Positions 25,706 to 35,251 of a DNA stretch of 50,812 bases are shown one piece after another; within the stretch, counting starts at the first letter, position 1, and the number at the start of each line of letters is the position of its first letter. A program made the position numbers and the translations under genes. The DNA is from Thermodesulfovibrionia bacterium. Its GTDB lineage: Bacteria > Nitrospirota > Thermodesulfovibrionia > UBA6902 > BMS3Bbin08. The DNA lies in NCBI GenBank assembly GCA_030694425.1, contig JAUXYI010000047.1, positions 1 to 50,812 of the forward strand. Reading direction: 5' to 3'. The notes under the pieces were generated by a model. It had not been told where the DNA came from. It saw nothing but the letters and a program-made list of their open reading frames with translations, and did not search any database.

Positions 25706-26647
25706 ATGGCTTACGCTGTGCCTAAAGAAGCCTATAATGGCAAGGTGTTAAATGTTAAGTTTGGTAAGGCTCCTAATGCTGTAAGTATAGGCGGAGAAAA
25801 CGCCATGCCGTTTCTTTCTTTTGAAGGGGAAATTCCCAATAAACCAGTTATTGCTTTTGAGATACAGGATATGCCCCCTGATGACTGGCCTGATACTGTG
25901 AAGAACCAGTTTGCAGGGGTAAGCAGCGACCCTGTAAAATGGGCTCAGCGCTGTCAGAATGAGTTAAAGGCGCAGGCAATAGCTCTAAGATTGATAAGCA
26001 CACACCCTGACAGGGAGAACCGCTCTCCTCAGGATGCGGCAAAGACCGTTAAAGATGTTTTATCGGCAATAAATATTCCTCTTATTATTCTGGGCTCTAA
26101 TAATGTAGAGAAAGACGCCTCTGTCCTTGTTGCTGCTGCTGAAGCAGCAGGCGGTTATAACTGTATTATCGGAAAAGCGCAGGAAGGAAATTACAAGACT
26201 ATTGTGGCAGCAGCCCTTGCCCATAATCATAAAATTATAGCGATGTCCGAGCTTGATATAAACCTTGCAAAGCAGTTAAACATATTAATAACCCAGATGG
26301 GTTTTAATAAAGAAAACTTAATTACAGACCCCATGTGTTCTGCATTAGGCTATGGACTTGAATATACCTATTCGGTCATGGAGAGGATAAGACTTGCAGC
26401 GCTTCTTCAGAATGATGCTACTATGCAGCCGCCGATTGCAGGAGACGTGGGAATGTATGTCTGGAAGATAAAAGAGGTTTCTGCTTCAGAATCAGAAGCT
26501 CCGCTCTGGGGTTCGCTTGAAGAAAGAGGAATTGCATGGGAGGCGCTGACCGCTGCAGCGATGCTCATTGCCGGGACAAATTTATTGATAATGAGGCATC
26601 CGAAGGCAGTAGAAACAGTTCAAAAAGTTATTAAGGAACTGGTTTAG
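25706..26647 (+). CDS. acsD: CO dehydrogenase/acetyl-CoA synthase, corrinoid protein small (delta) subunit
   Basis: The protein has 313 residues from ATG 25706; an upstream GTG at 25688 spans the ribosome site AAAGGAGG, so it is not used. With AcsC it forms the corrinoid/iron-sulfur protein that carries the methyl group. The CdhD-type barrel is seen: 'GKAPNAVSIGGENAMPFLSF', 'IAFEIQDMPPDDWP', 'LIILGSNNVEKDASVLVAAA', 'LITDPMCSALGYGLEYTYSV' and 'GDVGMYVWKIKE'. Length and motif order agree with AcsD. It lies between acsE and acsC as in many acetogens. Confidence 0.93.
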   Translation: MAYAVPKEAYNGKVLNVKFGKAPNAVSIGGENAMPFLSFEGEIPNKPVIAFEIQDMPPDDWPDTVKNQFAGVSSDPVKWAQRCQNELKAQAIALRLISTHPDRENRSPQDAAKTVKDVLSAINIPLIILGSNNVEKDASVLVAAAEAAGGYNCIIGKAQEGNYKTIVAAALAHNHKIIAMSELDINLAKQLNILITQMGFNKENLITDPMCSALGYGLEYTYSVMERIRLAALLQNDATMQPPIAGDVGMYVWKIKEVSASESEAPLWGSLEERGIAWEALTAAAMLIAGTNLLIMRHPKAVETVQKVIKELV

Positions 26648-26654
26648 TTTTTCT

Positions 26655-26724
26655 GTCATTCCCGTGAAAACGGGAATCCAGATAAATAAAAAGAAGCTGG
26701 ATTCCGCATCAAGTGCGGAATGAC
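26655..26724. repeat. Palindromic CATTCCCG/GGAATGAC repeat between acsD and acsC
   Basis: 'tgtcattcccgtgaaaacgg' starts one arm and 'ggattccgcatcaagtgcgg' the other. Same family as the copies at 20252-20376. Confidence 0.75.
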
Positions 26725-26776
26725 GAAATAGAAGTAATTTACATTTTGAAATTTGCAATAAGTATGGAGGCTTACA

Positions 26777-28120
26777 ATGGCGTTGTCAGGTGTTGAAATA
26801 TTTAAGCTTCTTCCAAAAACAAACTGCAAGAAATGCGGTTTTCCTACCTGCCTTGCATTTGCCATGAAGTTGGCTCAGGGAGGGGTAGACCTTGAGAAAT
26901 GTCCGGATATTTCAGAAGAGTCTAAGAAGGTTCTTGGCGAGGCGTCAGCGCCTCCGATAAGGACGTTTGCTTTAGGCGCCGGTGAAAAGGCAGTAAAAAT
27001 AGGCGGGGAGACTGTTATGTTCAGGCACGATAAGAAATTTTTTAATCCCTGCGCCATAGCTTTAAATATAAAAGACAATTTAAGTGATGCTGAACTTAAG
27101 AAAGCCGCAGTGGAGGTGGCAAATTCAGAAATAGAAAGAATAGGACAGAAGCTCAGGATTGACGCCATATCAATTGAATACGCTTCAAATGACAGCGCAA
27201 GATATGAGGCAGCGGTTAAATTAATTGCCAGCGCAGCGCCAGATACAGCGATTATACTTAATTGCAAAGAGCCATCAGCAGCGGAGAAAGCAGTAAAGGC
27301 AGTTGCTGATAGAAAACCATTGTTATATGGCGCTACAAATGACAATGCCGAAACCATGGCTGGAATAGCCAAGGCAAATAAGGTTCCTCTTAGTGTTTGT
27401 GCTCAGGGTGTTGAAGCATTGATCTCTCTTACTGAAAAAATAAAATCACTCGGTGTTGAGGATATTGTAATGGATTCAGGAGCAAAGACAGCCAAAGAGA
27501 TAATAGAGCATAATACGCAGATAAGGCGCTCTGCGCTAAGAAAGGGTTTTAAGCCTCTTGGCTATCCAGTGATAAATTTTGCTTTAAGGGATGATTCAAC
27601 TTTTGAGGCGGCTTTAGCCTCTGTAGCAATTGCCAAGTATGCTTCAATTGTTGTTATCAGCAGTATCGCAAAATGGAAAAACCTCGCGCTCTTTACCCTG
27701 AGGCAGAATATATATACCGACCCTCAGGTGCCAATGCAGGTTGAACAGAAGATTTATAAGATAGGTGAACCAACTGATGATTCTCCTCTGCTTATAACAA
27801 CGAACTTCTCTTTAACCTATTTTATAGTTTCAGGTGAGGTTGAAAACAGTAAGGTCCCGAGCTGGCTTGCAGTAATGGATTGCGAGGGTCTCTCTGTTCT
27901 TACAGCATGGGCAGCAGGTAAATTTACATCTGCGAAAATTGCACAATTTATAAAAGACAGCGGAGTTGAAGGTCAGATTAAGCACAAGAATCTTATAATA
28001 CCAGGGCAGGTTGCTATTCTAAGCGGCGCACTGGAAGAAAAACTTGAAGGCTGGAAGATTACAGTTGGACCAAGGGAAGCAAACGGACTTCCCACTTTTC
28101 TTAAGAGCAGAACAGCATAA
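26777..28120 (+). CDS. acsC: Corrinoid/iron-sulfur protein large (gamma) subunit
   Basis: The protein has 447 residues, as usual. The [4Fe-4S] cluster ligands are Cys17, Cys20, Cys25 and Cys42 in 'LPKTNCKKCGFPTCLAFAMK' and 'DLEKCP'. A barrel and the C-terminal cobamide-binding domain follow ('LLITTNFSLTYFIVSGEVEN' and 'HKNLIIPGQVAILSGALEE'). It accepts methyl from AcsE and hands it to AcsB. Start ATG 26777, with GGAGG at 26766-26770. Confidence 0.95.
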   Translation: MALSGVEIFKLLPKTNCKKCGFPTCLAFAMKLAQGGVDLEKCPDISEESKKVLGEASAPPIRTFALGAGEKAVKIGGETVMFRHDKKFFNPCAIALNIKDNLSDAELKKAAVEVANSEIERIGQKLRIDAISIEYASNDSARYEAAVKLIASAAPDTAIILNCKEPSAAEKAVKAVADRKPLLYGATNDNAETMAGIAKANKVPLSVCAQGVEALISLTEKIKSLGVEDIVMDSGAKTAKEIIEHNTQIRRSALRKGFKPLGYPVINFALRDDSTFEAALASVAIAKYASIVVISSIAKWKNLALFTLRQNIYTDPQVPMQVEQKIYKIGEPTDDSPLLITTNFSLTYFIVSGEVENSKVPSWLAVMDCEGLSVLTAWAAGKFTSAKIAQFIKDSGVEGQIKHKNLIIPGQVAILSGALEEKLEGWKITVGPREANGLPTFLKSRTA

Positions 28121-28129
28121 TGACAATAG

Positions 28130-28199
28130 ATTACAGAGCACAGAACACAGAGCCCAGACAAACCATTTTTTAGTCTGTGTTCTGGATTCTGTGTTCTTA
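28130..28199. repeat. ACAGAACACAGA-type inverted repeat between acsC and acsB
   Basis: 'acagagcacagaacacagag' and 'agtctgtgttctggattctg' face each other. The same word ACAGAACACAG makes up the in-frame insert in thyX. Confidence 0.7.
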
Positions 28200-28225
28200 C
28201 TATCTGATTAATACAGGAGGTTAGA

Positions 28226-30424
28226 ATGTCAAAGATAATAGCCTCTGCCGCCATCAGAGCTTCGCACATGCTCGTAAAAAGAGCAGAGGAGATGCTTGAG
28301 AAGGCTATTGCAGAAAAAGGCAAGGATTTTGTATTTGAATTTCCCGACACTGCATTTTATCTCCCTATGATATATGCGATGACAGCTTTCCCGGTCAAGA
28401 CACTTGCTGACATGAAAGTTGCTCTTAGTATGGCAAAGGAAATGCTTCACGAGGAACCTGAAGAACATCTCTGGAAACCCTACCTCGGAGAGGCGCTTGA
28501 CTCGGGCATGGCAACTCTCTTTGCAGAGGAAATTATACTTGCATTAAGATATATGAACGGACTCGAGCCGGTAGTTGACCCTGAAACAGGCTACACCTAC
28601 AATGGATTTATAACAGATACGATTCAGAGAAACCTCGGTATCCAGCTTGTTGACGGCAGGATGCCCGGATTTGCCGCAATTATCGGAGCAGCTCCTGATG
28701 AAGATACAGCGGTCAAGATTGTCAGAGAGCTTCAGGAGAAGAATATCCTTATCTTCCTTTCCGGTAATGTAAGCGGCAACAGCGTTACAAAACAGCTATT
28801 GAGGAAAAAGGTTGAACTCGGATGGGAGTCATACATTGTCCCCCTTGGTCCTGATACAGAACACACCCTTTATGCGCTTGACTGGGCAATAAGGGCATCT
28901 CTCATTTTCGGCGGCAAAAAACCGGGCGATTACAAGGAACATCTCAAATATCAAAAAGACAGGGTATTTGCCTTCGCAGTTGTCCTGGGGGAACTTGATG
29001 ATATTAAGTGGTCAACAGGAGCGGGCGCAATTAATATGGGCTTTCCTGCAATATGCGATACAGATGTTCCTGTTATTCATCCCACCGGTGTATGCATATA
29101 TGAAGAGGTTGACAAGGAACTGAATCATGATAAGATTGTTCAGAAGGCAATTGAAGTAAGAGGGCTCAAGGTTGTTGTTGAAAAACCGCCGATTCCTGTT
29201 TCCTACGGACCTGCGTTTGAGGGCGAGCGGATTAGAAAAGAAGATATGTTTATTGAATTTGGCGGACAACGCTCGCCGGCATGTGAATGGGTAAGGACAA
29301 AAGAACTCCACGAGATAGAGGACAACAAGGTAATTATTGTTGGTACGGATGTTGAGGAGAGATTTAAAAAGGGCGGGGTTATGCCTTTGGGCATAGTAGT
29401 TGATGTTGCGGGCAGAAAAATGCAAAACGACTTCGAGGCGATTATTGAAAGGAAACTTCACCATAACATAAATGAAGCACAGGGGCTGTGGCACATGGGT
29501 CAGCGCGACATAGTTTGGATGAGAATCAGCAATCAGGCATATAAAGATGGCATTACGCTGGAGCATTTTGGCGTTATACACAATACAATGTCGCATAACA
29601 GGTTCAAATCCATTGTGGATAAAGTTCAGGTAACGCTTTATTTTGATGAAAAAGACGTGCTCGCATTACAGGATGAAGCGCGAAAGGTATACAAGGAAAG
29701 AGATCACAGGCTTGCAGGTATGACTGATGAAGCCGTAGATACCTTTTATTCATGCCTGCTGTGTCAGTCCTTTGCTCCTTCACATGTGTGTGTGATAAGT
29801 CCTGAACGTCTTGGTCTCTGCGGCGCATACAACTGGCTTGATACAAAGGCAGCGTATGAGATCGACCCAACAGGCGGTAATCAACCAATCTTAAAGGGCG
29901 AAGCGCTGGACGCAAGCAAAGGGAGATGGACTGGGGTTGATAATTACCTGAAAAGCAATTCCGCTGGCAAGGTAGAAACATTAAACTTGTATACTATTAT
30001 GGATAATCCCATGACATCTTGCGGATGTTTTGAGTGTATCGTGGCTATTATTCCTGAAGCCAATGGAGTCATGTTAGTTCAGAGAGGGCATACAGGGATG
30101 ACACCTGCTGGAATGAAGTTTTCTACACTCGCAGGAGCAGTTGGCGGGGGTACTCAGAGTCCTGGATTTATGGGTATTGGAGTAAACTTCATTACCAGTA
30201 AAAAGTTCCTTTTTGCAGACGGCGGCATTAAAAGAATAGTCTGGATGACAAAAAATCTAAAAGAAAGAATCCGTGAAGATTTTAACAAGAGGGCTGAAGA
30301 AGAAGAAATCCCTGATTTGCTTGATAAGATTGCTGATGAAACTGTTGCCGAGGAATCAGAAAAACTTCTTGAATTTCTTACAAGCGTTGAACATCCAGCG
30401 CTTACGATGGAGCCGATGATATAA
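28226..30424 (+). CDS. acsB: Acetyl-CoA synthase subunit (ACS, CODH/ACS complex)
   Basis: The protein has 732 residues, bacterial-type length including the N-terminal domain that docks CO dehydrogenase. It joins methyl, CO and CoA at the nickel A-cluster to form acetyl-CoA. The A-cluster cysteines are visible: 'SCLLCQSFAPSHVCVIS', 'GLCGAYNW' and 'MTSCGCFECIVA' (proximal and distal nickel ligands in the CGC). AGGAGG precedes the ATG. It is the fourth gene of the operon. Either direction of the pathway is possible from sequence. Confidence 0.97.
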   Translation: MSKIIASAAIRASHMLVKRAEEMLEKAIAEKGKDFVFEFPDTAFYLPMIYAMTAFPVKTLADMKVALSMAKEMLHEEPEEHLWKPYLGEALDSGMATLFAEEIILALRYMNGLEPVVDPETGYTYNGFITDTIQRNLGIQLVDGRMPGFAAIIGAAPDEDTAVKIVRELQEKNILIFLSGNVSGNSVTKQLLRKKVELGWESYIVPLGPDTEHTLYALDWAIRASLIFGGKKPGDYKEHLKYQKDRVFAFAVVLGELDDIKWSTGAGAINMGFPAICDTDVPVIHPTGVCIYEEVDKELNHDKIVQKAIEVRGLKVVVEKPPIPVSYGPAFEGERIRKEDMFIEFGGQRSPACEWVRTKELHEIEDNKVIIVGTDVEERFKKGGVMPLGIVVDVAGRKMQNDFEAIIERKLHHNINEAQGLWHMGQRDIVWMRISNQAYKDGITLEHFGVIHNTMSHNRFKSIVDKVQVTLYFDEKDVLALQDEARKVYKERDHRLAGMTDEAVDTFYSCLLCQSFAPSHVCVISPERLGLCGAYNWLDTKAAYEIDPTGGNQPILKGEALDASKGRWTGVDNYLKSNSAGKVETLNLYTIMDNPMTSCGCFECIVAIIPEANGVMLVQRGHTGMTPAGMKFSTLAGAVGGGTQSPGFMGIGVNFITSKKFLFADGGIKRIVWMTKNLKERIREDFNKRAEEEEIPDLLDKIADETVAEESEKLLEFLTSVEHPALTMEPMI

Positions 30425-30429
30425 ATACA

Positions 30430-30501
30430 GTGACAAGTGACGAGTAACGCGTGATGCGTTGAAGCTTTTACCCATCACCCGTTACTCATAACTCGTTACT
30501 A
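30430..30501. repeat. AGTAACG...CGTTACT inverted repeat between acsB and acsA
   Basis: 'gtgacaagtgacgagtaacg' (30431-30450) is the mirror of 'cgttactcataactcgttac' downstream. It can form a long hairpin ahead of acsA. Confidence 0.65.
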
Positions 30502-30516
30502 TAAATTGGAGGTTAT

Positions 30517-32508
30517 ATGGATGATAAAGTAACAAAGAGCGCAAATAAAGAAGCAGAGCAGGTATTAGAGTGGGGGGAATCCCGCGGAATAGAGACCTGC
30601 TTTACAAGGGCAGAAAAACTTAAACCCTGTCCCATAGGTGAAAGCGGAGCATGTTGTAAAATTTGTCATATGGGTCCTTGCAGACTTGTTGGAAAAAATG
30701 CTGAGGAAGAAGCAAGGGGTGTTTGCGGAGCAACTCTTCCGGTTGTTGCAGCACGAAATCTGGCGAGGATGATTGCAGCAGGAACCGCCTGCCACGGCGA
30801 TCACGGCAGGGATATGGTGTTTACATTGCTTGCAGTTGCCAATGGAGAGACAAAGGACTTTCAGATAAAAGACGTGAAAAAACTATATAGAGTTGCTGGT
30901 ATTATTGGGGTTGAATTTGAAGGAAGACCTGTAAACGACGTTGCAAGAGATGTTGCCCTGAAATTTCTTGAGGATTTCAGCAGGCAAAGAGGAGAGATAA
31001 ATTATATTAAAAGAGCGCCGAAGAAGACACAGGAAAGATGGAAAAAGTGGGGTATTGTCCCGAGGGGGATAGACAGGGAAATTGCTGAAACCCTGGACAG
31101 GACAACAATGGGTATGGATGCTGACCCCGACTCCATCTTGACTCACGGTTTGAAAGTTGCCCTTGCAAACGGTTGGGGCGGCAGCATGATTTCCACAGAT
31201 ATTTCAGATATTCTCTTTGGAACACCAAGTCCCATAAAGGCAGAGGCAAGCCTGGGGATATTTAAGGAAGACGAGGTCAATGTCGTTATTCATGGTCATG
31301 AGCCTTCTCTTGCCGAAATGATAGTGGATGTAGTCTATGAGCCAGAGATGATCGAATATGCAAAGTCAAAAGGAGCTAAAGGAATCAATCTCGGGGGAAT
31401 GTGCTGCACAGCCAATGAAGTAATGATGCGGCACGGAATACCCACTGCAGGCGGTTTTACCAATCAGGAGCTTGGAATCATGACCGGACTTATAGAGGCA
31501 ATGGTTGTGGATGTACAGTGCATAATGCCGGCCCTTACACAACTTTCAAAGAAGTTCCATACAAAAGTTATAACGACCTCTGACAAGGTGAAAATGCCAG
31601 GTGCAACACATATACAGTTTGATGAACACAGGGCAAAAGAAATAGCCAGAGACATAGTGAAGATGGCCATTGATAATTTCCCTAACAGGAAAACAGAGGG
31701 AAGCCACGTTACCGAAAAATTTCCTGTAATAGCAGGTTTTTCCCATGAATACATAGAGTATATGCAGGGCGGGAGATGGAGGGCATCTTTCAGACCTCTG
31801 AACGATGCAATTATGGCAGGAAGGATTAGGGGAGTTGTGGGACTGGCTGGATGCGATAATCCGAGGGTTCCTGCTACAGGGATGCATAAATATTTAGCCA
31901 TTGAATTGATTAAAAACGATGTCCTTGTTGTGTCAACAGGCTGTAGTTCTGCTTCATGCGGCACTGCAGGATTTTTGACCCCGGAAATGGCTTTGGAAAA
32001 TGCAGGCCCTGGCTTAAGGGAAGTTTGTGAGGCAATCGGGATTCCACCAATACTCCATCTTGGATCGTGTGTTGACAATACAAGGATTCTGACCATTGCC
32101 AGCGCAATGGCTGCAGAGGGAGGACTCTCTGACGAGATCGGCGGTATGCCTGCGGTTGGAATAGCGCCTGAATTTATAACTGAGAAGGCAATATCCATTG
32201 GATGCTACTTTGCTGCATCAGGTGTTCCGGTGATATTTGGCGGGAACTCACCTGTTGGTGCAAGCAATGAGGTTACAAAAATCATGACTGAAGTATGGTT
32301 TAAAAGGTTTATGGGCGCGCTGCATTTTGAGCCTGACCCTGAAAAAATACTTGCAATGGCTCTTGACTATATTGATAAAGCAAGAGAAGCCCTCAAACTA
32401 AAGAAATACGAGCCCGGCAAATTCGGGACAGAAAGAGTGCTTATGGATATGGCTGCGAGAAGAGAAATGGAAAGGTCTGCAATTCCTCATGCAGGGGTTG
32501 GAGGATAA
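30517..32508 (+). CDS. acsA: Anaerobic Ni-Fe carbon monoxide dehydrogenase catalytic subunit
   Basis: The protein has 663 residues, an AcsA/CooS hybrid-cluster-fold enzyme that interconverts CO2 and CO. B- and D-cluster cysteines are Cys38, 46, 47, 50 and 55 ('KPCPIGESGACCKICHMGPC'). The C-cluster region includes 'LGGMCCTANEVMMRHG', 'GLAGCDNPRVPATG', 'VSTGCSSASCGTAGF' and 'LGSCVDNTRI'. It makes the CO consumed at AcsB. Next to AcsB it is the AcsA type rather than a stand-alone CooS. The ribosome site is GGAGG. Confidence 0.96.
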   Translation: MDDKVTKSANKEAEQVLEWGESRGIETCFTRAEKLKPCPIGESGACCKICHMGPCRLVGKNAEEEARGVCGATLPVVAARNLARMIAAGTACHGDHGRDMVFTLLAVANGETKDFQIKDVKKLYRVAGIIGVEFEGRPVNDVARDVALKFLEDFSRQRGEINYIKRAPKKTQERWKKWGIVPRGIDREIAETLDRTTMGMDADPDSILTHGLKVALANGWGGSMISTDISDILFGTPSPIKAEASLGIFKEDEVNVVIHGHEPSLAEMIVDVVYEPEMIEYAKSKGAKGINLGGMCCTANEVMMRHGIPTAGGFTNQELGIMTGLIEAMVVDVQCIMPALTQLSKKFHTKVITTSDKVKMPGATHIQFDEHRAKEIARDIVKMAIDNFPNRKTEGSHVTEKFPVIAGFSHEYIEYMQGGRWRASFRPLNDAIMAGRIRGVVGLAGCDNPRVPATGMHKYLAIELIKNDVLVVSTGCSSASCGTAGFLTPEMALENAGPGLREVCEAIGIPPILHLGSCVDNTRILTIASAMAAEGGLSDEIGGMPAVGIAPEFITEKAISIGCYFAASGVPVIFGGNSPVGASNEVTKIMTEVWFKRFMGALHFEPDPEKILAMALDYIDKAREALKLKKYEPGKFGTERVLMDMAARREMERSAIPHAGVGG

Positions 32509-32547
32509 AAAAGGCAGTGAATAGTGTAAGGATAAAAAAATCTTATT

Positions 32548-32602
32548 GTCATTCCCGCAAAGCTTGTCCCCGCATGTATTAAGCGGGGAGCGGGAATCCA
32601 GA
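32548..32602. repeat. Palindromic repeat between acsA and nuoE-like gene
   Basis: CATTCCCGCA...GCGGGAATCCAG copy with an inner CCCCGC/GCGGGG stem. Confidence 0.7.
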
Positions 32603-32643
32603 GAAATACAATAGATAAATATTTTATGGGAAGGTAGCTGTTT

Positions 32644-33123
32644 ATGGAAATAAAAGTAGATGAGGCAATTGGTCATATAGGTGAGGTATTAACCGAGAGG
32701 CAGAAAAAAAGAGGAGTACTGATTCACGCTTTCCAGAAAATCCAGCAGGAATACAATTATCTCCCTGAAGATGTACTAAGGACATTGTCGCAGAAGCTTG
32801 ATATCCCGCTTTCTGATGTTTACAGCACAGCGACATTTTACAAGCAGTTTTATTTCACCCCACGCGGCAAAAAAATAGTAAGGGTGTGCACCGGCACTGC
32901 ATGCCACGTAAGAGGCGCGGACAAAGTACTCAATAAAATAAAGGATGAATTTGAGATAGAAGAAGGAGAAACAACCCCGGACCTTGCAATGACTCTTGAA
33001 ACGGTCGGCTGTATAGGGTGCTGCGGTCTTGCTCCTGTGGCAACAATAAATGAAGATATTGTTGGTGAAATAGATATGAAAAAAATTGACGGGCTTATTG
33101 AGTCTATAAAAAGTTCAATATAG
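32644..33123 (+). CDS. NuoE-like [2Fe-2S] subunit of a NAD(P)-dependent oxidoreductase
   Basis: The protein has 159 residues. It is a thioredoxin-like [2Fe-2S] ferredoxin with a helical N-terminus, like NuoE/HndA/HydC. Cluster ligands are in 'CTGTACHVRGA' and 'TVGCIGCCGLAPV'. 'ILIHAFQKIQQEYNYLPED'-type sequence is the usual NuoE start. It would shuttle electrons to the flavoprotein encoded next. Its place directly after acsA suggests service to the acetyl-CoA pathway. Confidence 0.9.
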   Translation: MEIKVDEAIGHIGEVLTERQKKRGVLIHAFQKIQQEYNYLPEDVLRTLSQKLDIPLSDVYSTATFYKQFYFTPRGKKIVRVCTGTACHVRGADKVLNKIKDEFEIEEGETTPDLAMTLETVGCIGCCGLAPVATINEDIVGEIDMKKIDGLIESIKSSI

Positions 33124-33125
33124 TT

Positions 33126-33200
33126 TAAGGTAGTTCAAAGTTGTTTAATAAATTTAGTCTTAAACTATTTTGAACAATCTTGAACAATTTTGAACTATGT
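33126..33200. repeat. GTTCAAA/TTTGAAC inverted repeat before the nuoF-like gene
   Basis: 'ttaaggtagttcaaagttgt' is mirrored by 'tgaacaatcttgaacaattt'. Part of it is open in frame with the next gene (TTG at 33180), which makes a false long start. Confidence 0.6.
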
Positions 33201-33221
33201 GTATATGAATCTGGTAAAGAG

Positions 33222-35108
33222 ATGGAAAAACTGAGAAGCATAAATGAACTAAGAGAACTCAGGCAATTGCTTGAGAAAGAGACCTTTAAGCCTGATGTGC
33301 TGAGGGCAAGGGTCTGCTGCGGAACAGCCTGCACTGCCACAGGTTCTCATAAAGTAATTGATGCCTTCAGGCAGGAAGCATCTAATAATGGCATTGACCT
33401 TGAAATAGTTAAGACAGGCTGTCAGGGTTTGTGTCAAAAAGGTCCTGTATTAAAAATAGAGCCATTGGATATCTTCTATCAGAGGACAAAGCCTGAAAAC
33501 GTGAAATGGATAATGAGCTACTCATTTTTAGGCGGGATGCCTTACAGGCAGGGACTTTATCGCGACAACTTTTTAAGTGAACCTGTACCTCTGATGACAG
33601 ATGTGCCTTTTTATAAGAAGCAACTGAGAATCGCACTCAGAAACAACGGAAAGATTGACCCATGCAATATACAACACTATATTGCAGTCGGCGGTTATGC
33701 AGCTTTAGAGAAGGCTTTGTCTTCCATGAGTCCGGATGATGTTTTAAATGAAGTTGACAGGGCAAACCTGAGGGGCAGGGGCGGCGCTGGATTCCCGGCC
33801 GGTAAAAAATGGAAACACTCAAAGGGTGCGCCCGGCAATATAAAGTTTGTAATAGCAAACGGAGATGAAGGAGACCCGGGCGCTTTTATGGACAGGTCTA
33901 TTATGGAAGGCGACCCCCACAGTCTTCTTGAGGGTATGGTGCTCTGCGCATATGCAATTGGCGCAAGATATGGTTTTATCTATGTAAGGCATGAGTATCC
34001 TCTTGCAGTTAAAAATTTAGGCATTGCAATAAAACAGGCAGAGGAATTAGGACTTCTTGGTAAAAATATACTCGGAACGAATTTTTATTTTACCGTAGAC
34101 ATCAGAGAAGGCGCCGGAGCATTTGTATGCGGCGAGTCAACGGCTCTTGTTGCCTCAATTGAGGGCGAAAGAGGTTTTCCGAGGGTAAGGCCTCCAAGGC
34201 TTTCAGAGCCCGGGGGCGGCCCGTGGGGATTCCCGAGCAATCTTAACAACATAGAAACCTATGCGTGTGTCCCTGTAATAGTTGAAAAAGGTTCTGACTA
34301 TTTCCTTTCAATCGGGACAAAAAATTCACCGGGCACAAAGGTCTTTGCACTTACAGGAAAGGTCAAAAACACTGGGCTTGTTGAAGTGCCGATGGGAATT
34401 ACTCTCAGAGAAATAATCTATGACATAGGCGGCGGGATAATGGGTGACAGAAAATTTAAGGCTGTGCAGACAGGCGGTCCATCCGGAGGCTGCATTCCTG
34501 CTGAGCACCTTGACCTGCCGGTAGATTTTGATTCCTTGGTTTCCGTCGGCTCTATGATGGGTTCCGGCGGCATGGTTGTTATTGATGAAGACAACTGCAT
34601 GGTTGATATCGCAAAATTCTTCCTCTCATTTACGCAATCCGAGTCGTGCGGAAAATGTCCTCCGTGCAGGATAGGGACGTATCAGATGCTTGAAATTCTG
34701 AAAAGGATTACAACAGGAAAAGGCGAGGAAGGCGATATAGAAAAGCTCGAGGACCTGGGTAAAAAGATTGTCGCAGGCTCACTCTGTGGACTTGGAACCA
34801 GCGCGCCCAATCCCGTGCTGACGACAATCAGATATTTCAGAGAAGAATATGAAGAACATATCAGGGATAAATACTGCAGCGCAAAGGTATGCAGCGGGCT
34901 CGGCATGTTCAGGATAGAGCATGATGAATGTTTTCTCTGCGGTCTGTGCAAGCAGGCATGTGCATATGAAGCCGTAAAAGAAACGAGAAAAAGCTTTTTC
35001 ATTGATCAAGACTTATGCACAAAATGCAAGGCATGCTATATCGCATGCCCGATAGGCGCGGTGAAAATAGAAAAGCAGAAAAGACACAAAACAGGGGTTA
35101 AGAGTTAA
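33222..35108 (+). CDS. NuoF-like NADH-binding flavoprotein with extra ferredoxin domains
   Basis: The protein has about 628 residues. ATG at 33222 is chosen because the upstream TTG (33180) lies in repeat DNA. Order: N-terminal [2Fe-2S] thioredoxin-like domain ('ARVCCGTACTATGSHKVIDA', 'KTGCQGLCQKGPV'), FMN/NADH domain ('LRGRGGAGFPAGKKW', 'ANGDEGDPGAFMDRSIMEGD'), SLBB, the [4Fe-4S] domain ('ESCGKCPPCRIGTYQM', 'GSLCGLG'), and C-terminal 2x[4Fe-4S] ferredoxin ('CFLCGLCKQACAYEA', 'CTKCKACYIACPIGAVKI'). This is the HydB/HndC/FdhB layout that exchanges electrons between NAD(P)H and ferredoxin, in some members by bifurcation. Which partner is used here is inference. Confidence 0.93.
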   Translation: MEKLRSINELRELRQLLEKETFKPDVLRARVCCGTACTATGSHKVIDAFRQEASNNGIDLEIVKTGCQGLCQKGPVLKIEPLDIFYQRTKPENVKWIMSYSFLGGMPYRQGLYRDNFLSEPVPLMTDVPFYKKQLRIALRNNGKIDPCNIQHYIAVGGYAALEKALSSMSPDDVLNEVDRANLRGRGGAGFPAGKKWKHSKGAPGNIKFVIANGDEGDPGAFMDRSIMEGDPHSLLEGMVLCAYAIGARYGFIYVRHEYPLAVKNLGIAIKQAEELGLLGKNILGTNFYFTVDIREGAGAFVCGESTALVASIEGERGFPRVRPPRLSEPGGGPWGFPSNLNNIETYACVPVIVEKGSDYFLSIGTKNSPGTKVFALTGKVKNTGLVEVPMGITLREIIYDIGGGIMGDRKFKAVQTGGPSGGCIPAEHLDLPVDFDSLVSVGSMMGSGGMVVIDEDNCMVDIAKFFLSFTQSESCGKCPPCRIGTYQMLEILKRITTGKGEEGDIEKLEDLGKKIVAGSLCGLGTSAPNPVLTTIRYFREEYEEHIRDKYCSAKVCSGLGMFRIEHDECFLCGLCKQACAYEAVKETRKSFFIDQDLCTKCKACYIACPIGAVKIEKQKRHKTGVKS

Positions 35109-35142
35109 GAGTTAGGAGTTTAGAGGGTTTGTTTCGTCAGTG

Positions 35143-35220
35143 TCATTGCGAGGAGCGACAGCGACGAAGCAATCTCAAGAAAAGATTGCCACGCACCCTT
35201 CGGTGCTCGCAATGACAAAA
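35143..35220. repeat. 'GCAATGAC' family repeat between nuoF-like gene and next
   Basis: The sequence runs from TGTCATTGCGAGGAGCGAC to CTCGCAATGAC and is self-complementary. It is preceded by a GTTAAGAGTTAAGAGTTAGG micro-repeat (35098-35117). Confidence 0.7.
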
Positions 35221-35251
35221 GAATTGTCAGAGTCGTTGAATCGGAGACAAA

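Noticed and set aside
26875-32198. Long minus-strand ORFs opposite acsC, acsB and acsA
   Set aside because: They are shadows of conserved acs genes with biased third positions.
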